DNA of 64,000 nt from Timaviella obliquedivisa GSE-PSE-MK23-08B (lineage in GTDB: Bacteria > Cyanobacteriota > Cyanobacteriia > Elainellales > Elainellaceae): the NCBI GenBank assembly GCA_019358855.1, contig JAHHII010000008.1, forward strand, positions 62,001 to 126,000, given 5' to 3'. The position numbers and the translations under genes were made by a program. The notes beneath the pieces are model-generated. The model was not told where the DNA came from and made no database searches. It saw only the letters and a program-made list of their open reading frames with translations. Shown piece after piece: positions 17,775 through 26,415 of the stretch (its first letter is position 1; each line of letters begins with the position of its first letter).

Positions 17775-18395
17775 ATGCTGAAAGCGGCGGACATTATGAC
17801 CAAAAACGTGGTCAAAATCCGGGGATCTGCAACCGTTGCAGAAGCCGTACAACTGATGAAAGAAAACGGATTGCGGGCGCTCATTGTCGATCGCCGCCAT
17901 GATCAAGATGCCTATGGCATGGTGACCGAAACAGACATTGTTTACAAAGTGACTGCTTTTGGCACCGACCCAAAGCGGGTCAGAGTTTATGAAATTATGA
18001 CCAAGCCCTGCATTGTGGTCAATCCCGACCTGGGCGTAGAATACGTTGCTCGCTTGTTTGCCAATACCCGCATTCGCCGTGCTCCTGTCATTAAGGGCGA
18101 GCTTTTAGGGGTTATTTCGATTACCGATATTTTGACCAAAGGCGACTTTGTCGAGCGACCTAAGGAAGTAGTGCTTGAACAACGCATTCAAGAAGCGATC
18201 GCCCGTGCCCGTGAAGTTTGTGCTAGCAAAGGCACCAATTCCCCTGAATGTGCGGTTGCCTGGGACGAAGTAGAAGAACTCCATGCCGAAGCTGCCCACC
18301 AAAAAGCCGAAGTTCCGCAGCAAAAAAAGACCCCCTTTGAAGAGTACTGCGAAGAAAATCCAAATGCTTTAGAAGCAAGAATTTACGATTCTTGA
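17775..18395 (+). CDS. CBS-CP12 fusion protein
   Basis: Two tandem CBS domains (about residues 1-125; MLKAADIMTKNVVKI and VYEIMTKPCIVVNPDLGVEY) are fused to a CP12 domain (about 135-206) with the core AWDEVEELHAEA. CP12 is a small redox-sensing protein that ties up phosphoribulokinase and GAPDH to switch off the Calvin cycle in the dark; CBS pairs bind adenine nucleotides. CBS-CP12 fusions are a known cyanobacterial family tied to control of phosphoribulokinase by energy state. The N-terminal cysteine pair is present (C149, C159). Of the C-terminal pair only C192 is present; the partner position is A201 (LEARIYDS where CP12 normally has ECR-YD). Start: ATG 17775, MLKAADIM, preceded by GAGAGGAAA. 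Confidence 0.93.
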   Translation: MLKAADIMTKNVVKIRGSATVAEAVQLMKENGLRALIVDRRHDQDAYGMVTETDIVYKVTAFGTDPKRVRVYEIMTKPCIVVNPDLGVEYVARLFANTRIRRAPVIKGELLGVISITDILTKGDFVERPKEVVLEQRIQEAIARAREVCASKGTNSPECAVAWDEVEELHAEAAHQKAEVPQQKKTPFEEYCEENPNALEARIYDS

Positions 18396-18474
18396 CCTGC
18401 TCTGTACCGCCAGGAATAGAAATTCTTGACTGAATCAAGCTCGTGTCAAGCCACTAAATTATTTAATTTCAGCA

Positions 18475-18518
18475 AAGGGGCGAAGAGAGAAGACAATGAG
18501 TCTTCCCTGTCGCCCCTT
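18475..18518 (+). terminator. Nested hairpin terminator after CBS-CP12
   Basis: Outer stem AAGGGGCGA (18475-18483) with TCGCCCCTT (18510-18518), and an inner GAAGAC/GTCTTC stem between. It lies 80 bases after the CBS-CP12 stop and is followed by a CT-rich stretch. Confidence 0.6.
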
Positions 18519-18624
18519 CTCTCTGTGCAGTAAAACACGGATGATAGATTAATTCATAGGATAAAGCTCGCTAGAGTCTTGGCGATAGCACTGTCTCTAG
18601 TGAGAAGACAAAGGGATTTTGACC

Positions 18625-20085
18625 ATGATTACTGTTCTGATTTTGTTGGTGGCGTTAGGAATACTGGGTTGGGGCTTGTATCGCGCTCAGCCTATGGGCA
18701 AGTTGGGGCTTTTGGCTTGGCTTCAGTCGGTGGTGCTGATGTTGCCTTGGCTACTGTTTTTCGGGTTATCGGCTGCTGGAATTTACATGAACTTAGCCGC
18801 AGTCTTGTTCCTGCTCGTCGCTTCAACGGTTGTTTACATCGTTCTGGGGCGGCAGTTACGGGCGATCGCCAGCCAATCTCCTACCGATTCATCTGCTTCG
18901 CCAGATGTGTCCAAAATTTCTATAGAACCCGCTCCAGTTCTCCAAACGCCTTCTCCAGAACTGGCTGAAGCCATTGCTATGCCCGCTGAAGATGTGCAGC
19001 TAGTACGAGGCATTTTTGGTATTGACACGTTCTTTGCTACCGAAACGATTCCTTACCAAGATGGCGTAATTTTTAGAGGAAATTTGCGGGGAGATCCGCA
19101 CGCTAGCTATGAGCAGTTGTCGGCAATGCTCCAAACCCGATTAGGCGATCGCTACCGTCTATTTTTAGTGGAGGGTGAGGATAGAAAACCTGTGGTCGTC
19201 GTGTTGCCTAGTAGCAACGATCCGAAGCCAACCACCCTGACTCAAGCTTTGCTTGCAGGAGTGCTAGGGCTAGCCACGATCGCCAGCAGCCTGGAAACCG
19301 CAGGCATTTTGAAAGGCTTTGACTTTTTTAACCAAACCGAGCGATATTTGGAAGTATTGCCCATCAGTGCGGGTATTCTGCTAATTTTGGCGGCTTATGA
19401 ACTCGGGCGGCGCTGGGCTGCTCGCCAGCAGCAAGTTCGCCTCAGTCCACCCTTTTTTATTCCCGCTATACAGATTGGCTCTTTTGGTGCATTAACTCGG
19501 TTTCAAAGCTTGTTGCCCAATCGTTCAGCCCTGTTTGATATTGCTTTTTCGGGGCCAGCGGCAGGTGGACTGCTTGCCTTGGGTATGCTAGTAGCGGGCT
19601 TGGTGCTGTCCACCCCGACCAGCCTATTTCAAATTCCGGCGGAGTTCTTTCAAGGCTCAATTTTAGTGGGCACATTGGCACGGGTCGTTTTGGGTTCTGC
19701 CTTGCAACAGCCTGTGGTTAGCATTCATCCCCTGGTTGTCATTGGCTGGTTGGGGTTGGTAATGACTGCCATTAACCTAATGCCCGCAGGACAGCTAGAT
19801 GGAGGACGCATTGTTCAGTCTATCTACGGGCGCAAAACAGCCGGCAGAACGACGGTGGCAACGTTGATTGTGCTAGGAATTGTCACCTTGGCGAATCCGT
19901 TAGCGCTTTATTGGGCGATCGTGATTCTGGTTTTGCAACGGAATTTAGAGCGCCCTGCTTTAAATGAACTGGTTGAACCCAACGATACTCGGGCGGCTCT
20001 AGGTCTACTGGTCTTGTTTTTGATGGCGGCGACGCTACTTCCTCTCACACCGGGTTTAGCAGGTCGGCTGGGTATTGGTGGTTAA
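18625..20085 (+). CDS. Site-2 protease (M50) family protein lacking the zinc motif
   Basis: A 486-residue membrane protein: N-terminal membrane helices (about residues 1-75), a soluble segment (80-200), then an S2P/EGY-like membrane core. The family landmarks LSPPFFIPAIQIGSFGAL, the GP-rich loop (FSGPAAGG) and the NLMPAGQLDGGR motif with D392 are all present. The zinc and catalytic motif HExxH, however, reads YELGR at residues 258-262: both histidines are replaced and only the glutamate remains. It is therefore probably not a protease but a pseudo-enzyme, like plant EGY3. I chose ATG 18625 over TTG 18619. A PIN-domain gene follows after 8-17 bases and is likely co-transcribed. Confidence 0.88.
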   Translation: MITVLILLVALGILGWGLYRAQPMGKLGLLAWLQSVVLMLPWLLFFGLSAAGIYMNLAAVLFLLVASTVVYIVLGRQLRAIASQSPTDSSASPDVSKISIEPAPVLQTPSPELAEAIAMPAEDVQLVRGIFGIDTFFATETIPYQDGVIFRGNLRGDPHASYEQLSAMLQTRLGDRYRLFLVEGEDRKPVVVVLPSSNDPKPTTLTQALLAGVLGLATIASSLETAGILKGFDFFNQTERYLEVLPISAGILLILAAYELGRRWAARQQQVRLSPPFFIPAIQIGSFGALTRFQSLLPNRSALFDIAFSGPAAGGLLALGMLVAGLVLSTPTSLFQIPAEFFQGSILVGTLARVVLGSALQQPVVSIHPLVVIGWLGLVMTAINLMPAGQLDGGRIVQSIYGRKTAGRTTVATLIVLGIVTLANPLALYWAIVILVLQRNLERPALNELVEPNDTRAALGLLVLFLMAATLLPLTPGLAGRLGIGG

Positions 20086-20093
20086 TTTCGGAG

Positions 20094-20891
20094 ATGAAAT
20101 CTATGGCGGCGATTCCCTCAATAATCTTGGTGTTTGATGTCAGCGCTCTGTCTGCGGCTTCTTGCAGCGAATGGCGAGAGTTTGCACGGGTGGGCAGTTG
20201 CTACCTTCCTCAAGTGGTTTATGAGGAGATGAAGATGATGTTCGATCGCTCTCCTGACCCTGATTTGGAGCGCATCGCCAAAGACTTTCACCGTTTTCAC
20301 ACCACTAGCAATTGGAACGTCACTCAAGCCAACGCGCACCATGCCGCCCTCAAAATGGGTTCAGGTCAATCTCTCACACGCCGAGCCAGAGTTTCTCTGG
20401 CAGTAGGGCGAGCAGCATACGGTCTTTCCCAAACGTTTCAGGCCAGTATGGTCGTTCTAGTCACCAAAGACCGTTCGCTGTTGCAGCGCCTCTACGAAAT
20501 TCCTGAGGTGAACTTATGTGGCATCACAGGTGAAGCCTTACTGCAATGGAGCCGCAGCGGGTCGCGCCCGATCGCCGTAATTCAAAAAATTCAACAGTTC
20601 CGAACTGCCCATGGCGTGGCTGCTACGGCTGCGGTTAATCACGGCGATCGGCAGCCAGTTGCCGCCCTCAGCGTTTCTAAAGATGCCAAACCTACGATGG
20701 TCGATCAGTTGATCATGCCAGAGTGGTTGCCCGATACAGTCTCAATGGTGATGGCGTTTGTGGGCTTGGCGATCGCGGGCTGGTTAATTCACTACATGGT
20801 GCAACTGCTCCACCAAAAAAATTCTGTTCCCACCGCTCCCATTGCCCCTACCTCTTTTCATGCCCCCACAAATTTAGCGCCGAGTAGTTGA
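20094..20891 (+). CDS. PIN-domain protein with a C-terminal membrane anchor
   Basis: A 265-residue protein. The N-terminal 150 residues form a PIN-type nuclease domain: D15 in LVFDVSAL, E44/E45 in VYEEMKMMF and D126 in LVTKDRSLLQRL. A low-complexity linker follows, then one hydrophobic helix near the end (about residues 216-238, VSMVMAFVGLAIAGWLIHYM), so the nuclease domain should face the cytoplasm from a membrane. Homologues are scattered in cyanobacteria; function unknown. GGAG (20090-20093) abuts the first ATG, so the second ATG at 20103 may be the real start. It follows the dead site-2 protease gene directly and probably works with it, which is inference. Confidence 0.82.
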   Translation: MKSMAAIPSIILVFDVSALSAASCSEWREFARVGSCYLPQVVYEEMKMMFDRSPDPDLERIAKDFHRFHTTSNWNVTQANAHHAALKMGSGQSLTRRARVSLAVGRAAYGLSQTFQASMVVLVTKDRSLLQRLYEIPEVNLCGITGEALLQWSRSGSRPIAVIQKIQQFRTAHGVAATAAVNHGDRQPVAALSVSKDAKPTMVDQLIMPEWLPDTVSMVMAFVGLAIAGWLIHYMVQLLHQKNSVPTAPIAPTSFHAPTNLAPSS

Positions 20892-20917
20892 CAGAGGTCA
20901 CCGCTATTCGTTACCTT
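20888..20917 (+). promoter_or_regulatory. Candidate promoter of tRNA-Glu
   Basis: A consensus TTGACA (20888-20893) overlaps the stop codon of the PIN gene. An 18-base spacer leads to TACCTT (20912-20917), about 43 bases before the tRNA. Confidence 0.4.
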
Positions 20918-20959
20918 AGTTAAGGCTACAAAGCACACATCAAGACGACCAAAGCACCA

Positions 20960-21032
20960 GCCCCCATCGTCTAGAGGCCTAGGACACCTCCCTTTCACGG
21001 AGGCGACGGGGATTCGAATTCCCCTGGGGGTA
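20960..21032 (+). tRNA. trnE: tRNA-Glu (anticodon UUC)
   Basis: The 73-base cloverleaf is complete: acceptor GCCCCCA pairs with TGGGGGT (one G-U at the first pair), the anticodon loop is CTTTCAC (anticodon TTC), and the T-loop is TTCGAAT. No CCA is encoded and the discriminator base is A. In cyanobacteria charged tRNA-Glu also feeds 5-aminolevulinate, hence heme and chlorophyll synthesis, through glutamyl-tRNA reductase. Followed at once by a long terminator hairpin. Confidence 0.97.
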
Positions 21033-21038
21033 TCGTTC

Positions 21039-21089
21039 AAACCTAAAAAAGGAGGCAAAAGTAATACTTTTGCCTCCTTTTTTAGGTTT
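21039..21089. terminator. Very long bidirectional terminator hairpin
   Basis: A perfect 24-bp inverted repeat (21039-21062 with 21066-21089) with a 3-base loop, containing AAAAAAGGAGGCAAAAGT and its complement. It starts 6 bases after tRNA-Glu and ends 12 bases before the stop of convergent folB. A runs on one side and T runs on the other make it work in both directions. Confidence 0.85.
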
Positions 21090-21101
21090 GCGCACAGAAT
21101 A

Positions 21102-21485
21102 CTATTTCCTCAACACTCCCCCATCCCTAAGTGAACGGGTAATCTCTATAACGATCGTTCCACTAAAGTGAGGAATAGGAGGCACCAGTTTGGTCAAACG
21201 AACCTGCACCTGTTGAACAATATTTGCGGTCAAAACGATCGCTGCGATCGCCTCTGCTGCTGCTTCTAAAAGCTGCACTTCGCTCGTTTGAATGTAGCTC
21301 TGAATAGCAGTAACGGCGTTGCAATAGTCATAGGTATCAGCAAGGCGATCGCTTGCCCCTGCCTTCGACAAGTCTACTTGAATCATCAGATCGACGTTAA
21401 ACCACTGTCCCATTGTGCGTTCCTCTAAAAGAACGCCCAAATGCCCAAAGGCTCGAATACCGTTGACATAAATTGCGTCTTTCAT
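21102..21485 (-). CDS. folB: Dihydroneopterin aldolase
   Basis: Converts 7,8-dihydroneopterin to 6-hydroxymethyl-dihydropterin and glycolaldehyde in folate synthesis. The 127-residue length and sequence fit: [19 protein letters not shown], the conserved E21/E22 region (LLEERTMGQ), DTYDYCNAV and the C-terminal lysine-containing [11 protein letters not shown]. The ATG overlaps the stop of proA by 4 bases, so the two are translationally coupled, although they serve different pathways. Confidence 0.94.
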   Translation of the reverse strand: MKDAIYVNGIRAFGHLGVLLEERTMGQWFNVDLMIQVDLSKAGASDRLADTYDYCNAVTAIQSYIQTSEVQLLEAAAEAIAAIVLTANIVQQVQVRLTKLVPPIPHFSGTIVIEITRSLRDGGVLRK

Positions 21486-22807
21486 GATCTGGTCTGTGTC
21501 AAGTCTGTCAAATCTTTATGAGTAAATGGCTGACCTTTTTCACTGCTATAGGCAGAAACAACATGACCTTTACCCGTCACTTGATATTTGTAAGTCACCA
21601 GTCCTTCTAGCCCAACGGGGCCACGGGGCGGCGTTTTTTGGGTGCTAATCCCAACTTCTGCCCCAAAGCCGTAGCGGAAGCCATCGGCAAAGCGGGTTGA
21701 GCAATTATGAAATACCCCTGCGGCATCGACTTGATCTGTAAAGGTGGCAGCCGCTTGGGCATCTTCAGTCACGATCGCTTCAGTATGGCGCGAACCATAG
21801 GTGTTAATGTGAGCGATCGCCTCTGCTAAATCATTCACGATTTTAATTGAAAGAATTAAATCACTGTATTCCGTTTCCCAGTCAATTTCTGTTGCTAAAG
21901 CAATATTTAGCCATTCACGGGTACGTTCATCGCCCTTTAGCTCGACACCTGCCGCTTTCAGAATAGGTGCAGCTTGAGCCAGAAACTGTGGAGCGATCGC
22001 TCGATGTACTAAGAGTGTCTCAATTGCGTTGCAAGCAGAAGGATACTGGGTTTTTGCATCCAGGGCGATCGCCACAGCATCAACAATCTGAGCAGATTGA
22101 TCAACATATAAATGACAAATTCCCTCTGCATGACCTAACACTGGAATTTGCGTATTATCTTGCACAAATCGAACAAAAGAATTAGAGCCGCGTGGAATAA
22201 TTAAATCCACATCTTGGTCTAAATGCAACAATTCTAAAGTTTCCTCCCGTGTGGTCAGCAGCAGCACGACTGCGGGATCAATTCCTGCCTGTTCCAGCCC
22301 TTGATGAATCGCCTGAGTCAATGCTTCACAAGACTGCACAGCTTCTTTGCCGCCTTTCAAGATCACCCCATTACCCGACTTCACTGCCAGCGTCGCAATC
22401 TGCACTAGGGCATCAGGACGCGATTCAAAAATGACTCCCACGACTCCTAATGGGCAAGTGATGCGCTGAAGCACCAACCCTTCTGCTAATTCTCGATGAA
22501 TTTGCCGAACTCCCACTGGGTCAGCCAATCGCCCTACGTCTCGCACCCCCGCGATCGCCCCCTGTAACTTGCCAGCATCCAGCTTCAACCTTCCATACAA
22601 AGGTTTTGCCAATCCTTCTGCTAGCGCCGTTTGGCAATCGGCTTCATTGGCTGCCAAAATTTTTGGGGCAGCAGCTTCCAGGGCAAGGGCGATCGCCTCA
22701 ATTGCCTGATTGCGGGCGGTTGTCGATAGCACCGCTAGCTTGCGGGCTGCCTCGCGGGTTTGACGGGCTAAAGCGGGGAGGGTTGAATTCAAGATTTTGG
22801 GAGTCAT
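21482..22807 (-). CDS. proA: Gamma-glutamyl phosphate reductase
   Basis: Second step of proline synthesis: NADPH-dependent reduction of gamma-glutamyl phosphate to glutamate semialdehyde. The 441-residue aldehyde-dehydrogenase-fold protein shows the catalytic cysteine in [15 protein letters not shown], the cofactor-binding [17 protein letters not shown] and ILKGGKEA. It ends with ATGA overlapping folB. No proB is nearby. The cyanobacterial form is normal in length. Confidence 0.95.
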   Translation of the reverse strand: MTPKILNSTLPALARQTREAARKLAVLSTTARNQAIEAIALALEAAAPKILAANEADCQTALAEGLAKPLYGRLKLDAGKLQGAIAGVRDVGRLADPVGVRQIHRELAEGLVLQRITCPLGVVGVIFESRPDALVQIATLAVKSGNGVILKGGKEAVQSCEALTQAIHQGLEQAGIDPAVVLLLTTREETLELLHLDQDVDLIIPRGSNSFVRFVQDNTQIPVLGHAEGICHLYVDQSAQIVDAVAIALDAKTQYPSACNAIETLLVHRAIAPQFLAQAAPILKAAGVELKGDERTREWLNIALATEIDWETEYSDLILSIKIVNDLAEAIAHINTYGSRHTEAIVTEDAQAAATFTDQVDAAGVFHNCSTRFADGFRYGFGAEVGISTQKTPPRGPVGLEGLVTYKYQVTGKGHVVSAYSSEKGQPFTHKDLTDLTQTRS

Positions 22808-22947
22808 GGGGTTGAGCCGATGGTCGGTTACTTTAAGTTTTAGAGGGATGAGGCACGTTAGCCCTTACGGTTAAAGAAGGTGGATTTGCGGGTACTTCTT
22901 AAAAGGGACAACGCGGCTGTTCCTTCACCATTTTCGCGGAGTTTTGT

Positions 22948-23283
22948 ATGTCACGCACAGCCACATCAATGGAAGCAGGTTTGCAAGCGCTTAAACAGGG
23001 GCAAGACCAGGAAGCAATTCAAATTTTTGAAACGTTTTGTCAAAATGCTGTGCCTAATTCTAGAGAATATTTGCGAGCTCAAATGCATTTGGTCAAGATT
23101 TATCAGAACTTAGAACAGAAGGAGCAGGCGATCGCCCTCTGCCAGCAATTGCTCATCTGCCCCAATGCCCAGGTACAGATTTGGTCACAACATGTTTTAA
23201 AAAGCTTGGGCATAACAGAAGTTGGGGAAAAGGATCTAGAGCCAGAACTTAACGAAGAAATAGGAGTAGAGACGGTAGAATAA
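22948..23283 (+). CDS. Small TPR-like protein
   Basis: A 111-residue helical protein with what looks like two TPR-like helical pairs: EAGLQALKQGQDQEAIQIFE and HLVKIYQNLEQKEQAIALCQ, followed by an acidic tail (EKDLEPELNEEIGVE). TPR domains mediate protein contacts. The start ATG 22948 gives MSRTATSMEAG. It is divergent from proA and ends 11 bases from convergent murQ. Specific role unknown. Confidence 0.75.
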   Translation: MSRTATSMEAGLQALKQGQDQEAIQIFETFCQNAVPNSREYLRAQMHLVKIYQNLEQKEQAIALCQQLLICPNAQVQIWSQHVLKSLGITEVGEKDLEPELNEEIGVETVE

Positions 23284-23294
23284 CAGACCCTCTC

Positions 23295-24212
23295 CTATTC
23301 TCCTTTGCTCGCCTTCACAGCTTGCCGCAAATTTCCTTGATGTGCTGACAACAAGCGATCGCCCTCCTCTCCATTAACTCCTGTCCAATGCATCAGCAGG
23401 GCGAGTTTGACCTGACGATTGCTCTTTTCTAAAAGAATACTAGCGGCTTCCCGATCCAGGTCAGTTAGGTCTTGGAGAATCCGCAGAGCGCGATCGAGCA
23501 GCTTGCTATTGGTCACGGCAACATCGACCATGCGATTTCTGTAGACCTTGCCCAGCTTAACCATGACCCCAGTCGAAAGAATATTTAATGCCAACTTGGT
23601 CACAGTGCCAGCTTTTAGCCGTGTAGAACCCGCCAAAATTTCAGGCCCTACTAACAAACGAATATCAACATCAACGTCTAGCCGAACCTGAGTTTGAGGG
23701 ACACAGGCAATAAAAATGGTGGTGGCTCCCCGTTGTCGAGCAGCAAGTAACGCGCCCTGGACGTAAGGCGTTGTGCCGCCCGCAGTAATGCCGACTACCA
23801 CGTCTAAGTGGGTGATGTGACGACGGGCGATCGCCTGACTACCATCTTCCGCCTGGTCTTCTAACGCTTCAGAGCTTCTGACCAATGCCCCTGCCCCACC
23901 CGCAATGATGCCTTGCACCAACTCAGGCGGCGTACAGAAAGTCGGCGGACATTCGGCAGCATCCAACACGCCTAATCTGCCGCTGGTGCCTGCCCCAATG
24001 TAAAAAAGCCGTCCGCCTTGATGCAGTGCTGTAGCGGTGCGGTCGATCGCTTCTGCTAACTGCAACCGAGCGTTGGCAATGGCGGCGATCGTTTGGGCAT
24101 CTTCTTTGTTGAAGAGATCGACAATCTCTAGGGCGCTCATTTGGTCAAGGTTTTGGCTATTTGGATTCACTTGCTCAGTGAGAAGATGCCCCCGTTCTGC
24201 TAAGTCTTTCAT
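23295..24212 (-). CDS. murQ: N-acetylmuramic acid 6-phosphate etherase
   Basis: Cleaves the lactyl ether of MurNAc-6-phosphate to give GlcNAc-6-phosphate and lactate, in peptidoglycan recycling. 305 residues with a sugar isomerase (SIS) domain: RLFYIGAGTSGRLGVLDAAE, the catalytic ECPPTF glutamate, and GITAGGTTPYV. The conserved start ERGHLLTEQVNPNS fits the ATG at 24212. It stands alone, with no PTS (MurP) gene nearby, as is usual in cyanobacteria. Confidence 0.95.
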   Translation of the reverse strand: MKDLAERGHLLTEQVNPNSQNLDQMSALEIVDLFNKEDAQTIAAIANARLQLAEAIDRTATALHQGGRLFYIGAGTSGRLGVLDAAECPPTFCTPPELVQGIIAGGAGALVRSSEALEDQAEDGSQAIARRHITHLDVVVGITAGGTTPYVQGALLAARQRGATTIFIACVPQTQVRLDVDVDIRLLVGPEILAGSTRLKAGTVTKLALNILSTGVMVKLGKVYRNRMVDVAVTNSKLLDRALRILQDLTDLDREAASILLEKSNRQVKLALLMHWTGVNGEEGDRLLSAHQGNLRQAVKASKGE

Positions 24213-24270
24213 GGTAGGTTCTGGATTTTGGAAGGTTTAGGCACGATCGCTAATAGTTTGACGCGATCGC

Positions 24271-24684
24271 TTACAGCAACCCTTCTAGCCTACGTCGAAG
24301 TCGGTCTAGTTCTGAGTTAGAAAATTCGGTTGGTTCGTCTGAGACTTGATCGAGGCGGTCTTCATCTGAGTGATCTTCGATGGGACGCGCCCCCTCGGCT
24401 TGCCAGTCAGTCGATTCAACGTTAGATTCGGGAGGTAGTTCAAGCGTTCCTTCGGGAACAATTTTGCATTCATATTCAGAATCTTTGCAGAAGTCTTCAA
24501 TTTCTTCTGACTCAAACGACTCTACCATTGGGCTAGAAAAGTCTTGAGCTTCTAGCATTAAGCCGTACCGAGTGGCATCATCTTCTGACTCAAACATCAG
24601 CACTACGTTGCGATCGCCTACCTTGAGGGTATGAATGCCTTCATTTTCGGTACGAGCATTAAACAACAAAACAAACACGCGCAT
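24271..24684 (-). CDS. DUF3110 domain protein
   Basis: 137 residues. The N-terminal 75 residues match the DUF3110 family (found in cyanobacteria and plants): MRVFVLLFNARTENEGIHTL and FESEDDATRYGLMLEAQDF. The tail after residue 85 is acidic and disordered-looking (many Glu, Asp and Ser). No catalytic residues, membrane segments or signals are evident. Function unknown. Confidence 0.85.
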   Translation of the reverse strand: MRVFVLLFNARTENEGIHTLKVGDRNVVLMFESEDDATRYGLMLEAQDFSSPMVESFESEEIEDFCKDSEYECKIVPEGTLELPPESNVESTDWQAEGARPIEDHSDEDRLDQVSDEPTEFSNSELDRLRRRLEGLL

Positions 24685-24796
24685 GAGTTTCCCAGCCCCT
24701 TTAACGAAATGTCTGAACGAAACGTCTTAGCGAAAAACATTTTACCCATATTAGCGGAGAGTCTTCTAGCAAGAAGCATTCTAGCGAGGAGCATTC

Positions 24797-25399
24797 CTAA
24801 CGATTAATCCAAAATAATCCTGCTTCTGTACAGATGGCATGAAGGGGGCGATCCCACGGGTCGATTGGCAAATGGGGCAACAGCGCAAAGTTAAAGAGGA
24901 TGCTAATGCTCGGTTTTGTTGCCCAGTGAGGGTCACTGAGCAGGCGATCGTAAAAGCCACCGCCGTAGCCAAGTCGGTAGCCCTGGCGATCGCTAGCCAC
25001 TGCTGGCACCAAAATCAAGTCTACTGTTTCTAACTCTAAGATCGGCTCATCGGCGTGAGGTTCCAAAATTCCGTAGGCTCCGGCTTGCAGCGGTCTTGAG
25101 GTGGACGACCAAGCGTGCCAAGTGAGGGATTTTCCCACACACCGAGGCAGTCCCCAACGTTTGGAACTGTCAGCGCCATAGATTAGCGAGCTAAGATCCG
25201 GTTCTTGGCGGAAACTGGTATAAGCCAGAATGGTCTGTGCTCGAATAAATTGGGGAGTGGTTTGAAGATGGGTGCAGAGGCGATCGCTCTGGGTTCGCCA
25301 AATCTCAGGAGCAAGGGCACGACGAGCTTTGAGGAGCGATCGGCGCAGGTCTGCCTTGGAAGTTAGCCCAGCGATTGGATCAATGATTTGTTCTGCCAT
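24797..25399 (-). CDS. 5-formyltetrahydrofolate cyclo-ligase
   Basis: ATP-dependent conversion of 5-formyl-THF to 5,10-methenyl-THF, returning a storage folate to the one-carbon pool. 200 residues with the conserved LRRSLLKARRAL, a middle IYGADSSKRWGLPRCVGK segment, the LILVPAVASDRQGYRLGYGGGFYDRLL motif (split here for length: VPAVASDRQGYRLGYGGG and FYDRLL). The nucleotide-binding and Mg2+ residues are intact. Divergent from the peroxiredoxin gene, which begins about 80 bases away if the GTG start is right. Confidence 0.93.
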   Translation of the reverse strand: MAEQIIDPIAGLTSKADLRRSLLKARRALAPEIWRTQSDRLCTHLQTTPQFIRAQTILAYTSFRQEPDLSSLIYGADSSKRWGLPRCVGKSLTWHAWSSTSRPLQAGAYGILEPHADEPILELETVDLILVPAVASDRQGYRLGYGGGFYDRLLSDPHWATKPSISILFNFALLPHLPIDPWDRPLHAICTEAGLFWINR

Positions 25400-25479
25400 A
25401 GCCGATTAGCTCTAAAATGTAGATTATGTTTGCCATAAAAAATAGAAAGAATAAAAGAAGTGTGATAAAAGGAGTTGCT

Positions 25480-25950
25480 GTGCCCCTTCAGCCCGGTGAT
25501 GCCGCGCCAGACTTCAGATTGCCAGATGGAGCAGGAAATATCGTCAAGCTCTCGGACTTTCGAGGACGGCGAGTCGTGCTTTATTTCTACCCTCGAGACA
25601 ACACTCCAGGTTGCACTAAAGAAGCGTGCGGCTTTCGGAACGCCTACTCCGACTTTCAGGATGCTAACGCAGTCGTGCTTGGAATTAGTACAGACGATGC
25701 CAAAGCCCATACTAAGTTTGCAACAAAACTTAATTTGCCTTTTCCGCTCTTAACCGATGCCGATGGTAAAGTTTCAACGGCTTATGAGAGTTATGGGCTG
25801 AAAAAGTTTATGGGTAAAGAATATATGGGTATCAGCCGTAATTCTTTTTTGGTTGGCCCTAACGGGAACATCGAGAAGATTTACCTTAAGGTTACTCCCG
25901 AAAGTCACGCAGTCGAAGTGTTGGCTGATGTGACCAACCCACAAACCTAA
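25480..25950 (+). CDS. Peroxiredoxin Q (BCP family)
   Basis: Thiol peroxidase that reduces H2O2 and organic peroxides, using electrons from thioredoxin. Motif TPGCTKEACGF shows the peroxidatic cysteine and, five residues on, the resolving cysteine typical of the PrxQ atypical 2-Cys class. The frame continues upstream to 25426 but GTG 25480 has AAAGGAG five bases before it, and relatives begin near PLQPGDAAPDF; this gives 156 residues. In cyanobacteria these enzymes protect the photosynthetic apparatus. NUDIX gene follows after 9 bases, likely one operon. Confidence 0.94.
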   Translation: MPLQPGDAAPDFRLPDGAGNIVKLSDFRGRRVVLYFYPRDNTPGCTKEACGFRNAYSDFQDANAVVLGISTDDAKAHTKFATKLNLPFPLLTDADGKVSTAYESYGLKKFMGKEYMGISRNSFLVGPNGNIEKIYLKVTPESHAVEVLADVTNPQT

Positions 25951-25959
25951 AAAATCCCC

Positions 25960-26415
25960 ATGCAACAGTTACAGCGGTTCGTCCAGGCAGCGCTGGGCAT
26001 AATTTTTCGGCATCCGATTACGGGCACTAGCATTGTACCCGTGCTGCCCGATGGGCGAATTGTCTTGATTCAGCGCCGAGATAACGGTCGTTGGAGCTTT
26101 CCGGGTGGCATTGTAGATTGGGGCGAAGATATCCCGACCTCGGTGAAGCGGGAATTGACCGAAGAGACGGGACTAAATCTAGTTAATATTAAGCGGCTCG
26201 TTGGCGTATATTCTGACCCAACGCGCGATCCCCGGTTTCATTCCATTTGCGTTTTGGTTGAGGCGGCGGTGGAGGGTACCATGCTGGCGCAGGACAAGCT
26301 GGAAGTCTTGGACGTGAAGGCATTCAAACTTGGAGAAATTCCCCAGGGTGAACTATCCCATGACCACGATCGCCAGCTTGCCGATTATTTGAAAGGCGTG
26401 ACGGTGTTAGCGTAA
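25960..26415 (+). CDS. NUDIX hydrolase
   Basis: A 151-residue pyrophosphohydrolase with a complete Nudix box: GGIVDWGEDIPTSVKREL followed by TEETGL (GX5EX7REUXEEXGU). The substrate cannot be told; RNDNGRWSFPGG-type context (RRDNGRWSFPGG) is common to sanitising and cofactor hydrolases. It follows the peroxiredoxin gene after 9 bases, so a role in clearing oxidised nucleotides is plausible inference. Three 14-base repeats start at its stop codon. Confidence 0.9.
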   Translation: MQQLQRFVQAALGIIFRHPITGTSIVPVLPDGRIVLIQRRDNGRWSFPGGIVDWGEDIPTSVKRELTEETGLNLVNIKRLVGVYSDPTRDPRFHSICVLVEAAVEGTMLAQDKLEVLDVKAFKLGEIPQGELSHDHDRQLADYLKGVTVLA

